From contig PMIW01000178.1 in NCBI GenBank assembly GCA_003158365.1, positions 4,043 through 35,147 on the forward strand: a DNA stretch of 31,105 nt. Direction: 5' to 3'. A program made the translations under genes and the position numbers. The notes under the pieces are model-generated. The model was not told the DNA's origin and did not search any database. It saw only the letters and a list, made by a program, of their open reading frames with translations. The DNA comes from Ignavibacteriota bacterium (GTDB lineage Bacteria > Bacteroidota > Ignavibacteria > Tepidaquicellales > Tepidaquicellaceae). This document shows, piece by piece, positions 8,185 through 17,241 of this stretch (position 1 is its first letter; the number at the start of each line of letters is the position of its first letter).

Positions 8185-11106
8185 TTATTTTATAAGCATC
8201 ATTCTTTTTATATCAGTAAATCCGTTTGATTCCATTCTATAGAAATATACTCCGCTTGATAATTCAGTTCCGTTGAAGTCAACTGAATACACGCCCGGTG
8301 TTTTTACTTCATTTACAAGTGTTTTCACTTCTCTGCCAAGCACATCATATATCTTCAGATTAACGAATCCCTGTTTCGGAACGCTGAAATTAATCCTTGT
8401 TACGGGATTGAAAGGATTCGGATAATTTTGTGATAATGAATAAGCTGTAGGAATTGCTGAACCAACCTGCGAACCTGTACCTGTTACGGTATTAATTACG
8501 AAACAAGTATTAGCTCTTGCTGTCTGAACAGTAGGAGCATTGAAAGTAGTACAGGCTGTCGAGATATCGTGGTATTCGGAATATTCCATTCCTGCAATCG
8601 TTGTTCCGTTAACTGTAGTTGCGGTGGTATATGAAGAATTTCCGAAGCAAACTTCAACCAATAAGTTGCTTGTGCCGTTATAATTAAATGGTACCTGCAA
8701 ATCAATATACTGCCAGCCGGTTCCGGGGACAGTATATGTTCCGGTATAAACATTAGTCCAACCGGTAGAAGTGAATCCGGTCAAGGTTGACAGGGCTGTA
8801 TGCTGCATATTAATGTTAAATCCGGTCATTGCCTGTCCGCCTACTGCGGCAATATTAAATCCGATTTTCACAATATAGCCCGCGCCACCCTGGTTTGCAA
8901 TAATTTCCGAAGCAGTATAAAGGAACTGTGTTCTGTTTCCGTACCAGTATGTATTGAACGGTCCGCTTGCGCTTCCCATCTGGATTGTACCGGTTCCGAT
9001 ACAAGCTGTAGCCTGAGAAATTATGGCAAATTTGTATTGTGCTGTAGAATCTCTGTTATGTGCTGTACTGTTATCCTGAGCAATGATTCTGTAATAAATT
9101 GAATCTCCTGCTATGACGTCGGAATTCAGTGAATTAAATAATGCCGAATATACACTTCCTGATGTATTTATTAATTTAAATCTTTTTGCTGTTCCATTAA
9201 AATTCTTTTTCCAGTTTACCCATGCTGAATCAACACCTATATTATCCGTTACAGTAGCAGTTACAGTAGTCGGCCATGCTAATTTAGGCGTATTTGGAAT
9301 TTGTGTATGAGTAATTACAGGTTTTACTGTATCAGGTGTTGCCGTAAAAGAATAATAATTTGCAGGAGCACCGGCAGGAGCAGTTGCAGTTCTGACGAGT
9401 GAATCTGTCGCAGATAAATAATAGTTATATGTGCCTGCACCTGAAAGCGGGAGATTAGCTGTCCAGTTATTTCCGCCTGAATTTGTCAGAGCGACATTTG
9501 AAAATGTTGTACTGTTCTTTGCGTAATACAATTTTGCAGTCGATGGATTAATACCCGAGCCAGCGGGAGTGACTACGCAGTTAACAACTCTGGAGCCTGT
9601 TGATTGTTCAGTATTGCCAAGCGGAGTATGGTCGATAACAGGACCAAGGTCTATCGAAGCAACCCAGGCATTACATGTGCCTGCTTTGTCATCCATCCAT
9701 ATACCCCAGATTTTATTATTACCCGAAGTTATTCCAATGTAATCACCGATCTGAGAACTCCAGTTCGGTTTAAAATTATGATCTGATAATTTAATATCAG
9801 TCCAGGTATTTCCGCCGTCAATTGAACGTGAAACAAAAATTGTTGCAGAGTCACCTGAATTAGCCCAGTATCTGTTATCATAATAAATTACATTAACGCC
9901 GCCGTATTCGTCAACTCTGACAGCGGGGAACCACTGGACTTTTCCGTTATTTAATGCGTCCTGGTTCACTCTGATTCCTGCTGACCAGGTAACACCATTA
10001 TCGGTGGAACGATTCAAAACTATATCACCATCTGTTCCGGCGGGAGCAAGAGTGATTTGCGGGCGAACCACATAAATCCATCCGTTTCTCGGACCGCCGC
10101 TTTTATCAACATCTATTCTCGGGAAGTCATTTGTCCTGAATCCCCAGCCGTTATATGAAGTACTTCTGGTACCGCTACAATCAAATGCGTTGTTATTTGA
10201 TGTCCAGTTAACTCCACCGTTTGTTGATCTTGCAAATCCGATGGAATCACCCATATAGGGACTTGCATTTGCTTCCATCGCCCAGGTAATATAAACATAT
10301 CCATTGGGGCCGACACAAACATCAGAACCCTGAGAAAAGTGATTTGCATTTGTTGTATTAACCTGAATTGGTGTTGTCCAGTTTACTCCGCCGTTGGAGG
10401 TTCTGGAAGTCCAGATTACCGCAGGGAAATTACCAGCAGTAAAACGGCACCATGCCACATATGTATTTCCGTAGTACGGACTAGCGGGATTATCATCTGT
10501 TCCGGTTAAGTTTTTATCATCGTCTCCGCTATTATCAATCTGAAATGTAGCGGAAAAATTAGCACCAAAATTTGTCGAATACTCACCGCCAATACCGGTT
10601 ACTGCACCAAAATTGGTAGTGCTGGTAATGTGTGTAAAAAGTATTACACCGTTTTTATCATAAGCCGGACCCGGGTCTGAGCGCTGGTTTGCAGTGTTTC
10701 CGTTGTTGATATAATCATATCCTGCCCAGTTTAGACCGTTGTTAGTTGTATAATAATCGCCAGCGTTAATAGTCGAACCGGGAATAGTATTGGCAGATGC
10801 AAACATCCTGCTCTGATTCGTTCTCTGGCAAACAATTATTACTTCATTCTGAGTTATCGTTGAAGGAAAAATACGAAAACTCGGATTCACAGCCGTAACA
10901 CCCTGAGGTGAATAAAAATATCTCGGTTGTGTGGTAGGTATATAATTATCATTACCGCCAACTGGCAGCTGATTATATACACCTGATCTCATTTCAGTAA
11001 ATGCCGGATTATTAACCCAGCGCGGACTGATGTCATCGGATTTCTGACCCGTAAAAATCATAAATCCAAAAACAGCTGCCGTTAAAAAGAAGACTGCTTT
11101 TTTCAT
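8185..11106 (-). CDS. T9SS-exported six-Asp-box propeller protein, array copy 1 (gene 9)
   Basis: A 973-residue cell-surface or secreted protein of unknown function. Layout: N-terminal export signal (residues 1-20, weak cleavage site); sialidase/BNR-type propeller with six Asp boxes (S/T-x-D/N-x-G-x-x-W/F) at residues 120-127, 177-184, 236-243, 294-301, 367-374 and 428-435; two Ig-like domains (about 490-590, 595-697); a beta-rich module with cysteines C702, C820, C852 and C868; and a T9SS type A sorting domain from about 885 (SLSQNYPNPFNPVTRINF to FTDIKRMMLIK). The propeller belongs to the sialidase-fold superfamily, but no catalytic arginine triad can be assigned, so an enzyme call is not justified. 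It is the last gene of four tandem paralogues and is followed by its own terminator. A leader similar to that of the next copy precedes it. Confidence 0.85.
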   Translation of the reverse strand: MKKAVFFLTAAVFGFMIFTGQKSDDISPRWVNNPAFTEMRSGVYNQLPVGGNDNYIPTTQPRYFYSPQGVTAVNPSFRIFPSTITQNEVIIVCQRTNQSRMFASANTIPGSTINAGDYYTTNNGLNWAGYDYINNGNTANQRSDPGPAYDKNGVILFTHITSTTNFGAVTGIGGEYSTNFGANFSATFQIDNSGDDDKNLTGTDDNPASPYYGNTYVAWCRFTAGNFPAVIWTSRTSNGGVNWTTPIQVNTTNANHFSQGSDVCVGPNGYVYITWAMEANASPYMGDSIGFARSTNGGVNWTSNNNAFDCSGTRSTSYNGWGFRTNDFPRIDVDKSGGPRNGWIYVVRPQITLAPAGTDGDIVLNRSTDNGVTWSAGIRVNQDALNNGKVQWFPAVRVDEYGGVNVIYYDNRYWANSGDSATIFVSRSIDGGNTWTDIKLSDHNFKPNWSSQIGDYIGITSGNNKIWGIWMDDKAGTCNAWVASIDLGPVIDHTPLGNTEQSTGSRVVNCVVTPAGSGINPSTAKLYYAKNSTTFSNVALTNSGGNNWTANLPLSGAGTYNYYLSATDSLVRTATAPAGAPANYYSFTATPDTVKPVITHTQIPNTPKLAWPTTVTATVTDNIGVDSAWVNWKKNFNGTAKRFKLINTSGSVYSALFNSLNSDVIAGDSIYYRIIAQDNSTAHNRDSTAQYKFAIISQATACIGTGTIQMGSASGPFNTYWYGNRTQFLYTASEIIANQGGAGYIVKIGFNIAAVGGQAMTGFNINMQHTALSTLTGFTSTGWTNVYTGTYTVPGTGWQYIDLQVPFNYNGTSNLLVEVCFGNSSYTTATTVNGTTIAGMEYSEYHDISTACTTFNAPTVQTARANTCFVINTVTGTGSQVGSAIPTAYSLSQNYPNPFNPVTRINFSVPKQGFVNLKIYDVLGREVKTLVNEVKTPGVYSVDFNGTELSSGVYFYRMESNGFTDIKRMMLIK
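8876..9009. repeat. 134 bp perfect direct repeat, copy in gene 9
   Basis: These 134 bases are identical, base for base, to 11971-12104 in the neighbouring paralogue. They encode the start of the shared beta module (about residues 700-744, including C702 and the MGSASGPFNTYWYGNRTQF segment). Synonymous sites are also unchanged, which contrasts with the diverged propeller halves. Confidence 0.95.
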
Positions 11107-11170
11107 AATTTGTGTTTTGATTACTAAAGATTAAATCAATATAGATTATTTATTAATAAAATTAAATATA
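11107..11170 (-). promoter_or_regulatory. Conserved upstream leader of propeller gene 9
   Basis: The 64 bases upstream of the start codon match the leader of the neighbouring paralogue (14208-14270) at all but about 8 substitutions and one single-base gap. Conservation is strongest in two blocks: next to the ATG (AATTTGT...TTTTGATT on the plus strand) and distally (ATATAGATT..TTATTAA.AAAATTAAATATA). The distal AT-rich block is the likely promoter region. No confident -33/-7 pair was assigned. Confidence 0.45.
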
Positions 11171-11176
11171 AAATAA

Positions 11177-11210
11177 TAATGGTTGCCCCCCGCAAAGGGA
11201 ACAACCATTA
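11177..11210 (-). terminator. Hairpin terminator after propeller gene 10
   Basis: TAATGGTTG (11177-11185) pairs with CAACCATTA (11202-11210). A 2x2 internal mismatch and then three more G-C pairs (11188-11190 with 11197-11199) extend the stem. It lies 72 bases past the stop codon at 11283. Only a weak U-tract follows. It shares the GGTTGTTCCC arm with the hairpin at 14280, so the two probably descend from one element. Confidence 0.6.
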
Positions 11211-11282
11211 GATATTCACTAGAAATAAATCTTTTTATTTAACAATCACGCCAATGGCGGATTTCTGATAAAAATCGAATCT

Positions 11283-14207
11283 TTATTTTATCATCATCAT
11301 TTTCTTTATATCTGTAAATCCGTTGGATTCCATTCTGTAGAAATAGACTCCGCTCGATAATTCAGAACCGTTAAAGTCAACTGAATATACACCGGGTGAT
11401 TTTACCTCATTTACAAGTGTTTTCACTTCTCTGCCAAGTACATCATATATCTTCAGATTAACGAATCCCTGTTTCGGAACGCTGAAATTAATCCTTGTTA
11501 CTGGATTGAAAGGATTCGGATAGTTCTGTGATAATGAATAAGTTGTAGGAATTGAAGAATTTGTATTCTGTGTTCCTGTTAAAGTATTTATAACAAAGCA
11601 AGTATTTGCTCTTGCTGTCTGAGCAGTAGGAGCGTTGAAAGTAGTACATGCTGTCGATATATCGTGGTATTCGGAATATTCCATTCCTGCAATCGTTGTT
11701 CCGTTAACTGTTGTTGCGGTGGTATATGAAGAATTTCCGAAGCAAACTTCAACCAGTAAGTTGCTTGTGCCGTTGTAATTAAATGGTACCTGCAGATCAA
11801 TATACTGCAAGCCGGTTCCCGGTACAGTGTATGTTCCGGTATAAACATTCGTCCAACCGGTAGAAGTGAATCCGGTTAAAGTTGAAAGGGCTGTATGCTG
11901 CATGTTAATGTTAAATCCGGTCATTGCCTGTCCGCCTACTGCGGCAATATCAAATCCGATTTTTGCGATGTAGCCCGCGCCACCCTGGTTTGCAATAATT
12001 TCCGAAGCAGTATAAAGGAACTGTGTTCTGTTTCCGTACCAGTATGTATTGAACGGTCCGCTTGCGCTTCCCATCTGGATTGTACCGGTTCCGATACAAG
12101 CTGTTGCCTGAGAAATTATCTTGAAGTTATACAGTGCTGTAGAGTCCCTGTTATGATTAGCACTAATATCCTGTGCAATAATTCGGTAGAATATTGTATC
12201 GCCGGCAACGACATCAGAATTCAACGAATTAAATAACGCAGAATAATTGTTACCGGATGTATTTGTCAATTTAAATCTTTTTGCTGTTCCATTAAAATTC
12301 TTTTTCCAATTTACCCATGATGAATCAACGCCAATGTTATCAGTAACAGTACATGTAACGGTAGTCGGCCATGACAATTTTGGTGTAGGCAAAATTGGTG
12401 TATGAGTAATTATCGGTTTTACTGTATCAGCAGTTGCATTAAACGAATAATAATTACCGGGAGCACCAGCCGGAGCTGTTGCAGTTCTGCTCATTGAATC
12501 TGTTGTGGAAAGATAATAATTATATGTTCCTGCACCTGAAAGCGGAAGATTAGCTGTCCAGTTATTTCCGCTTGAATTTGTCAGAGCAATATTTGAAAAA
12601 GTTGTACTATTCTTTGCATAATACAATTTTGTAGTTGAAGGATTAATTCCCGCACCTGCAGGATTAATAGTGCAATTTACTACTCTGCTTCCTGTGGTTT
12701 GTTCTGTATTGGTTAAAGGAGTATGGTTAATAGAAGGTCCTAAATCGAATGAAGCTGTCCATGCATTATAGAATCCGGCTGTTCCGACTTTATCATCCAT
12801 CCAGAATCCGAATACTTTATTGTTTCCGATTGCAAGTCCGATATAGTCACCCATATAACCACCGCTCATTCCGTTAGCCGGTTTTGGCTTGAAATGATGG
12901 TCTGTAATTTCAAAATCGGTGAAAGTTGTTCCACCGTCGATTGAACGGGAAATCATTACTGTTGCAGAATCTGCATTCGCAAAGTTTCTGTTATCATAAT
13001 AAATAATGTTTACGCCACCGTAATCATCAACTTTAACTGCCGGGAAGAATTGATTTTTACCGTTATTAATTGCATCCTGGTTTACTCTTACGCCGGCCAT
13101 CCAGGTTGTTCCCTGATTTGATGAACGATATAATATGATATCAGGGTCGGTTCCTGCAGGAGCTAATGCTTTTTGCATGTTAACAATATAAATCCAGCCG
13201 TTTCTTGTTCCGCCTGATTTATCAACATCTATTCTCGGAAAGTCATTAACTCTTAATCCCCAACCGCCAAACGTGCCATTATCTCTTGCACCATTACAAG
13301 TTACAGCCGAATTAACAGTTGTGAAATTAACACCACCGTTAGTCGATTTTGAGAAAGTTATTCCTAATGCATTATATGGAGATGCTGTTGTTTCATAGCT
13401 ACAAACCACATATACTTCACCATTCGGTCCGGCTGCTACATCATGACCCTGATAAAGATTTGTTGTGGAAGTTGCAAGTGTGACCATCGCGTCCCATGAA
13501 ACACCGCCGTTTGTTGTTCTTGCAAATCTTGAATAATAAGGAGAAGCCAAATTACACCATGCGGTGTATGAATTTCCGTAATACGGACTTGTCGGAGAAT
13601 CATCTGTACCACTTAAATTTTTATCAACATTTGTATTGGTTTCAAGCATCCATGTTGACGAAAAATTTGCACCGTAGTTAGTTGAATAATTTGCACCCAT
13701 TCCGGTTACTCCGCCAAAATTAGTTGAACTAACAAGGTGAGAGAAAATAAATCTCATATTTTTATCGATTGCAGGACCCGGGTCTCCGCGCTGATCGTTA
13801 GCGTTACCCGAATTAATCTGCTGCCAGCCACCCCATGTAGTTCCATTATCAGTTGTTACGAAACATGCTGAATTGATTGAACTTCCTGAAACGTTATTGG
13901 AAGAACCAAACATGATATTTCTGTTTGCCTTATTCGATGCCAATGGTACTTCAGACTGAGCATATGTCGTCGAAGGCAAAACCCTGACACTTGGATTTAC
14001 TGCAGTAACACCCGTTGGACTATTGAGATACCTGGGAGATACTGAAAATACTATATTGTTGTCAACAACAGGGATACGAACTGCATTTACATCCCTGTAA
14101 ATAACTGTTGATGGAGGTTGTGACCAACGAATATCATCAACATTTTGTCCCGTAAATAATAAATAACCTACGAGTACAATGCTAAAGAGCAAGAAGACTT
14201 TTTTCAT
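11283..14207 (-). CDS. T9SS-exported six-Asp-box propeller protein, array copy 2 (gene 10)
   Basis: A 974-residue paralogue of the gene at 8185 with the same order of parts. An N-terminal export signal shares an FTGQ..DDI junction with copy 1. Asp boxes lie at residues 118-125, 175-182, 231-238, 288-295, 362-369 and 422-429. Two Ig-like domains, the four-cysteine beta module and a T9SS type A sorting tail (to FTDIKKMMMIK) follow. The propeller resembles that of copy 3 more than that of copy 1 (shared GGY.GDYIG and FGFWMDDK/V segments). The Ig and C-terminal halves are almost identical to copy 1, including 134 identical bases. The function is unknown; surface display via T9SS is inferred from the tail. 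It is likely monocistronic, with its own leader and hairpin. Confidence 0.85.
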   Translation of the reverse strand: MKKVFLLFSIVLVGYLLFTGQNVDDIRWSQPPSTVIYRDVNAVRIPVVDNNIVFSVSPRYLNSPTGVTAVNPSVRVLPSTTYAQSEVPLASNKANRNIMFGSSNNVSGSSINSACFVTTDNGTTWGGWQQINSGNANDQRGDPGPAIDKNMRFIFSHLVSSTNFGGVTGMGANYSTNYGANFSSTWMLETNTNVDKNLSGTDDSPTSPYYGNSYTAWCNLASPYYSRFARTTNGGVSWDAMVTLATSTTNLYQGHDVAAGPNGEVYVVCSYETTASPYNALGITFSKSTNGGVNFTTVNSAVTCNGARDNGTFGGWGLRVNDFPRIDVDKSGGTRNGWIYIVNMQKALAPAGTDPDIILYRSSNQGTTWMAGVRVNQDAINNGKNQFFPAVKVDDYGGVNIIYYDNRNFANADSATVMISRSIDGGTTFTDFEITDHHFKPKPANGMSGGYMGDYIGLAIGNNKVFGFWMDDKVGTAGFYNAWTASFDLGPSINHTPLTNTEQTTGSRVVNCTINPAGAGINPSTTKLYYAKNSTTFSNIALTNSSGNNWTANLPLSGAGTYNYYLSTTDSMSRTATAPAGAPGNYYSFNATADTVKPIITHTPILPTPKLSWPTTVTCTVTDNIGVDSSWVNWKKNFNGTAKRFKLTNTSGNNYSALFNSLNSDVVAGDTIFYRIIAQDISANHNRDSTALYNFKIISQATACIGTGTIQMGSASGPFNTYWYGNRTQFLYTASEIIANQGGAGYIAKIGFDIAAVGGQAMTGFNINMQHTALSTLTGFTSTGWTNVYTGTYTVPGTGLQYIDLQVPFNYNGTSNLLVEVCFGNSSYTTATTVNGTTIAGMEYSEYHDISTACTTFNAPTAQTARANTCFVINTLTGTQNTNSSIPTTYSLSQNYPNPFNPVTRINFSVPKQGFVNLKIYDVLGREVKTLVNEVKSPGVYSVDFNGSELSSGVYFYRMESNGFTDIKKMMMIK
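11971..12104. repeat. 134 bp perfect direct repeat, copy in gene 10
   Basis: Partner of 8876-9009, identical over 134 bases, in the same place within the paralogous coding sequence and the same orientation. The equivalent segments of the other two array genes differ at several third codon positions. Confidence 0.95.
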
Positions 14208-14270
14208 AATTTGTTTTTGATTGCGAAAGATTTATGTAATATAGATTTTTTATTAACAAAATTAAATATA
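14208..14270 (-). promoter_or_regulatory. Conserved upstream leader of propeller gene 10
   Basis: Partner of the leader at 11107-11170. Alignment of the 63 bases shows about 8 substitutions and one indel, far closer than the leaders of array genes 11 and 12. The region is AT-rich and lies between the hairpin at 14280 and the start codon. It must hold any promoter for this gene if that hairpin terminates the upstream transcript. Confidence 0.45.
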
Positions 14271-14274
14271 AAAC

Positions 14275-14309
14275 AAAAAAAAGGCTGTTCCCTTCCGGGA
14301 ACAACCTTT
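14275..14309 (-). terminator. Hairpin terminator after propeller gene 11
   Basis: Stem 14280-14292 pairs with 14297-14309 around a TTCC loop, with a single C-A mismatch (14285/14304). The A-run at 14275-14282 supplies a U-run on the minus transcript. It lies 26 bases past the stop codon of the gene at 14335. Confidence 0.8.
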
Positions 14310-14334
14310 AAAGGAATTATGTATTAAAATTAAA

Positions 14335-17241
14335 CTATTTGACTAACATTAATTTCTTTACATCCGAGAATCCGCTGGATTCCATTCTATAGAAATAGAC
14401 TCCGCTCGATAATTCAGAACCGTTAAAGTCAACTGAATATATACCCGGAGTTTTTACTTCATTTACCAATGTCATTATTTCTCTGCCAAGCACATCATAT
14501 ATCTTCAAATTAACAAATCCCTGTTTCGGAATTGCGAAATTAATCCTTGTAACAGGATTGAAAGGATTCGGATAATTCTGTGATAATGAATAAGTTGTAG
14601 GTATTGTACTGCTAAGCGGATTCACTCCGACTAAATTAAACGTAAAGCGTGTATTTGCTCTTGCAGTTTGCGCGGTAGGAGCTAAGAATGTCGTGCACGC
14701 CGTCGATATATCGTGATATTCAGAAAATTCCATATTTGTCGCTGTAGTTCCATTAACTGTAGTAGCGGTTGTATAAGATGAATTACCAAAGCATACTTCA
14801 ACCAGAATACTTTGCGTTCCATTCCAGTTAAACGGTGTCGTTAAAGTAATATCCTGCCAGCCGGTTCCCGGGACGGTATAAGTGCCGGTATAAACATTTG
14901 TCCATCCTGTAGTCACAAAACCTGTCATAGTTGTAAGACTGGAATGCTGGAAATTGATATTAAATCCGTTCATAGCCTGACCACCTACTGTAGCAATCTG
15001 GAATCCGATTTTATTAATTAATCCCGGACATCCGCCAAGTGCTTTTATTTCATCTGGGGTATACAGGAACTGAGTTCTGTTTCCATACCAGTATGTATTG
15101 AATGGTCCGCTTGCGCTACCCATTGCAATTGTACCGTTACCGAGAGTTACAACAGACTGTCCGGCTAAAATTACAAAATTAATTTGTGCCGTAGAATCCC
15201 TGTTGTGTCCTGTGGAATTATCCTGTGCGATAACTCTGTAATAAATTGTATCACCGACAAGTACATCGGATTGTATCGAATTAAATAATGCGGTATAGGT
15301 ACTTCCTGCAGTATTAATAAGCTTAAATTGTTTCATCGTTCCGCCTGTATTTTTCTTCCACCTTACCCAGGCAGAGTCTACACCAATATTATCTGTTACG
15401 GACGCTGTAACGCCTACAGGCCATGCACACCTGGAAGTATTACCGACAGGAACGTGTACAATTACGGGTTTTACAGTATCTGTAGCTGCAATAAACGAAT
15501 AATAGTATCCCGGTGCACCTGCAGGGGCTGTTGCGACCCTGCTCAAGGAGTCTGTTGCAGTTAAATAATAGTTATAAACACCTGCGCCTGATAAAGTAAT
15601 ATTTGCTGTCCAGTTTGTGCCGCCTGAATTAGTAAGATTAACTGTTGTCCAGGTTGTACTGTTTTTTGCATATTTTAACTGTGCAGTCGAAGGATTGATT
15701 CCCGAGCCTGCAGGAATAATTACACAATTTACAGCTCTTGTACCTGTTGTTTGTTCTGTAGTAGTCAAAGGAGTGTGTGATATTGCCGGTCCCAAATCAA
15801 TCGCTGCGGTCCATGCCTGATAAATTCCACTGACATCATCCATCCAGAAGCCCCAAACTTTATTATTTCCGGCTGTAATACCAATATAATCACCGGAATA
15901 CCCGCCCGCCAGTCCGGTTACGGATTTTGGTTTAAATCTATGTCCACTTATATTATATTCAGTCCATGTATCCCCGCCGTCAATTGAACGTGCAATAAAT
16001 ACTTCTGCGGAGTCAGCAGATGTATTTCTGTTATCATAATAAATGCAGTTTACACCGCCATTTTCGTCAACTTTAATTGCATTAAAGAACTGATATTTTC
16101 CGTTGTTTAACGGATCCTGGTTAACCCTGATACCGGCCGACCATGTATTGCCGTTATCAGTTGAACGGTGCAATACTATATCCGGGTCGGAACCAGCAGG
16201 AGCAAGATTCTTTTGCGAAACCAGAATATATATCCAGTTATTTCTCGGACCACCGCTTCTGTCAACATCAATTCTCGGGAAACTATTCATTCTGATATTG
16301 TATGAACCGAATCCACCGTTAAATATCAATAATCCGCTCATCGGGAAAGCGGTCTGGGTTCCGGTGAAAGTTACACCGCCATTTGTCGATTTTGCATAAG
16401 CGCACCAGTCCTCAGGACTGCTGCCATTTGTAGGAGTCCAGCAAACATTAACCTGACCGGTTGAACTTACTCTAATATCTTCAGCTCTGTTGATTCTGCC
16501 GCCCGTCGAAGGTATAATAACCGCAGGGGCTGACCAACTTCCACCGCCATTTGTTGTATAAGAAATCTGAGCGTCATATGTACCGCTCCACTGAGTCCAG
16601 ACACAATAGCTTCTGCCATAATACGGGCTGGAAGGTGCATCATCGGTACCTGCAAAGTTTTTATCTACACCGCCTGTGTAAATTGCGTAATTTGCTGACC
16701 AAGTAAGTCCGTTGTTTGTAGATACATTTGCATACATACCTGCAGTAGTATAACCGAGGTGAGTCATTATAATTCTTCCATCTTTATCAATCGTAGGTCC
16801 CGGGTCTCCTTCATGATTTGTAATAGGATCTCCCATTAAAGTATCGCTTCCATACCATGATGTCCCACCATTAGTTGTAACATAAACTCCTTCACTAATT
16901 AAAGACACACTCAAAGTAACAGCATTCGATGAACCAAACATAATTAGCGGATTGGTTGGATGCCTTACTAAAATAACCTCGCTTTGTGTATTAGTAGTGC
17001 TTGGATGTACCCTGAAACTCGGATTTACAGCGTACACACCGGTCGGAGAATAATAATAAGTAGGTGTAGTTTTTTGATTAACCTGCTGCTCTTCCACCGG
17101 TTGAAAAGGTATGGGACTATGATGATTAATATCCATAGGCCACATAGGTGTTGGTTCCGACCATTTCATTGGTTTATCCTGTGCATTTAAGGATAGACCT
17201 ATAAAAAGGAGGGCAACTAAAAAGACTAAATTTGTCCTCAT
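14335..17241 (-). CDS. T9SS-exported six-Asp-box propeller protein, array copy 3 (gene 11)
   Basis: A 968-residue paralogue and the most divergent member of the array. It has a clear signal peptide ending LSLNA before Q21. Asp boxes are at residues 122-129, 174-181, 229-236, 285-292, 360-367 and 419-426. The first Ig-like domain (QLKYAKNSTTWTTV..LTNSGGTNWTANITLSGAG) resembles copy 4, whereas its propeller resembles copy 2. In the C-terminal module two of the four conserved cysteines are missing together: ACIGTG is replaced by VTLGNG, and NTCFVI by NTRFTF. The other two (VEVCFGN, STACTTF) remain. An extra cysteine appears in GGCPGL. The sorting tail is intact (to FSDVKKLMLVK). Its upstream leader differs from those of copies 1 and 2. 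The function is unknown. Confidence 0.85.
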   Translation of the reverse strand: MRTNLVFLVALLFIGLSLNAQDKPMKWSEPTPMWPMDINHHSPIPFQPVEEQQVNQKTTPTYYYSPTGVYAVNPSFRVHPSTTNTQSEVILVRHPTNPLIMFGSSNAVTLSVSLISEGVYVTTNGGTSWYGSDTLMGDPITNHEGDPGPTIDKDGRIIMTHLGYTTAGMYANVSTNNGLTWSANYAIYTGGVDKNFAGTDDAPSSPYYGRSYCVWTQWSGTYDAQISYTTNGGGSWSAPAVIIPSTGGRINRAEDIRVSSTGQVNVCWTPTNGSSPEDWCAYAKSTNGGVTFTGTQTAFPMSGLLIFNGGFGSYNIRMNSFPRIDVDRSGGPRNNWIYILVSQKNLAPAGSDPDIVLHRSTDNGNTWSAGIRVNQDPLNNGKYQFFNAIKVDENGGVNCIYYDNRNTSADSAEVFIARSIDGGDTWTEYNISGHRFKPKSVTGLAGGYSGDYIGITAGNNKVWGFWMDDVSGIYQAWTAAIDLGPAISHTPLTTTEQTTGTRAVNCVIIPAGSGINPSTAQLKYAKNSTTWTTVNLTNSGGTNWTANITLSGAGVYNYYLTATDSLSRVATAPAGAPGYYYSFIAATDTVKPVIVHVPVGNTSRCAWPVGVTASVTDNIGVDSAWVRWKKNTGGTMKQFKLINTAGSTYTALFNSIQSDVLVGDTIYYRVIAQDNSTGHNRDSTAQINFVILAGQSVVTLGNGTIAMGSASGPFNTYWYGNRTQFLYTPDEIKALGGCPGLINKIGFQIATVGGQAMNGFNINFQHSSLTTMTGFVTTGWTNVYTGTYTVPGTGWQDITLTTPFNWNGTQSILVEVCFGNSSYTTATTVNGTTATNMEFSEYHDISTACTTFLAPTAQTARANTRFTFNLVGVNPLSSTIPTTYSLSQNYPNPFNPVTRINFAIPKQGFVNLKIYDVLGREIMTLVNEVKTPGIYSVDFNGSELSSGVYFYRMESSGFSDVKKLMLVK

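Noticed and set aside
8496..12236. Short frames that recur in similar form in genes 9 and 10 (8496-8753 with 11588-11848; 8800-9102 with 11895-12236)
   Set aside because: Their apparent conservation follows from near-identity of the overlapping real coding sequence in the two paralogues, not from independent selection.
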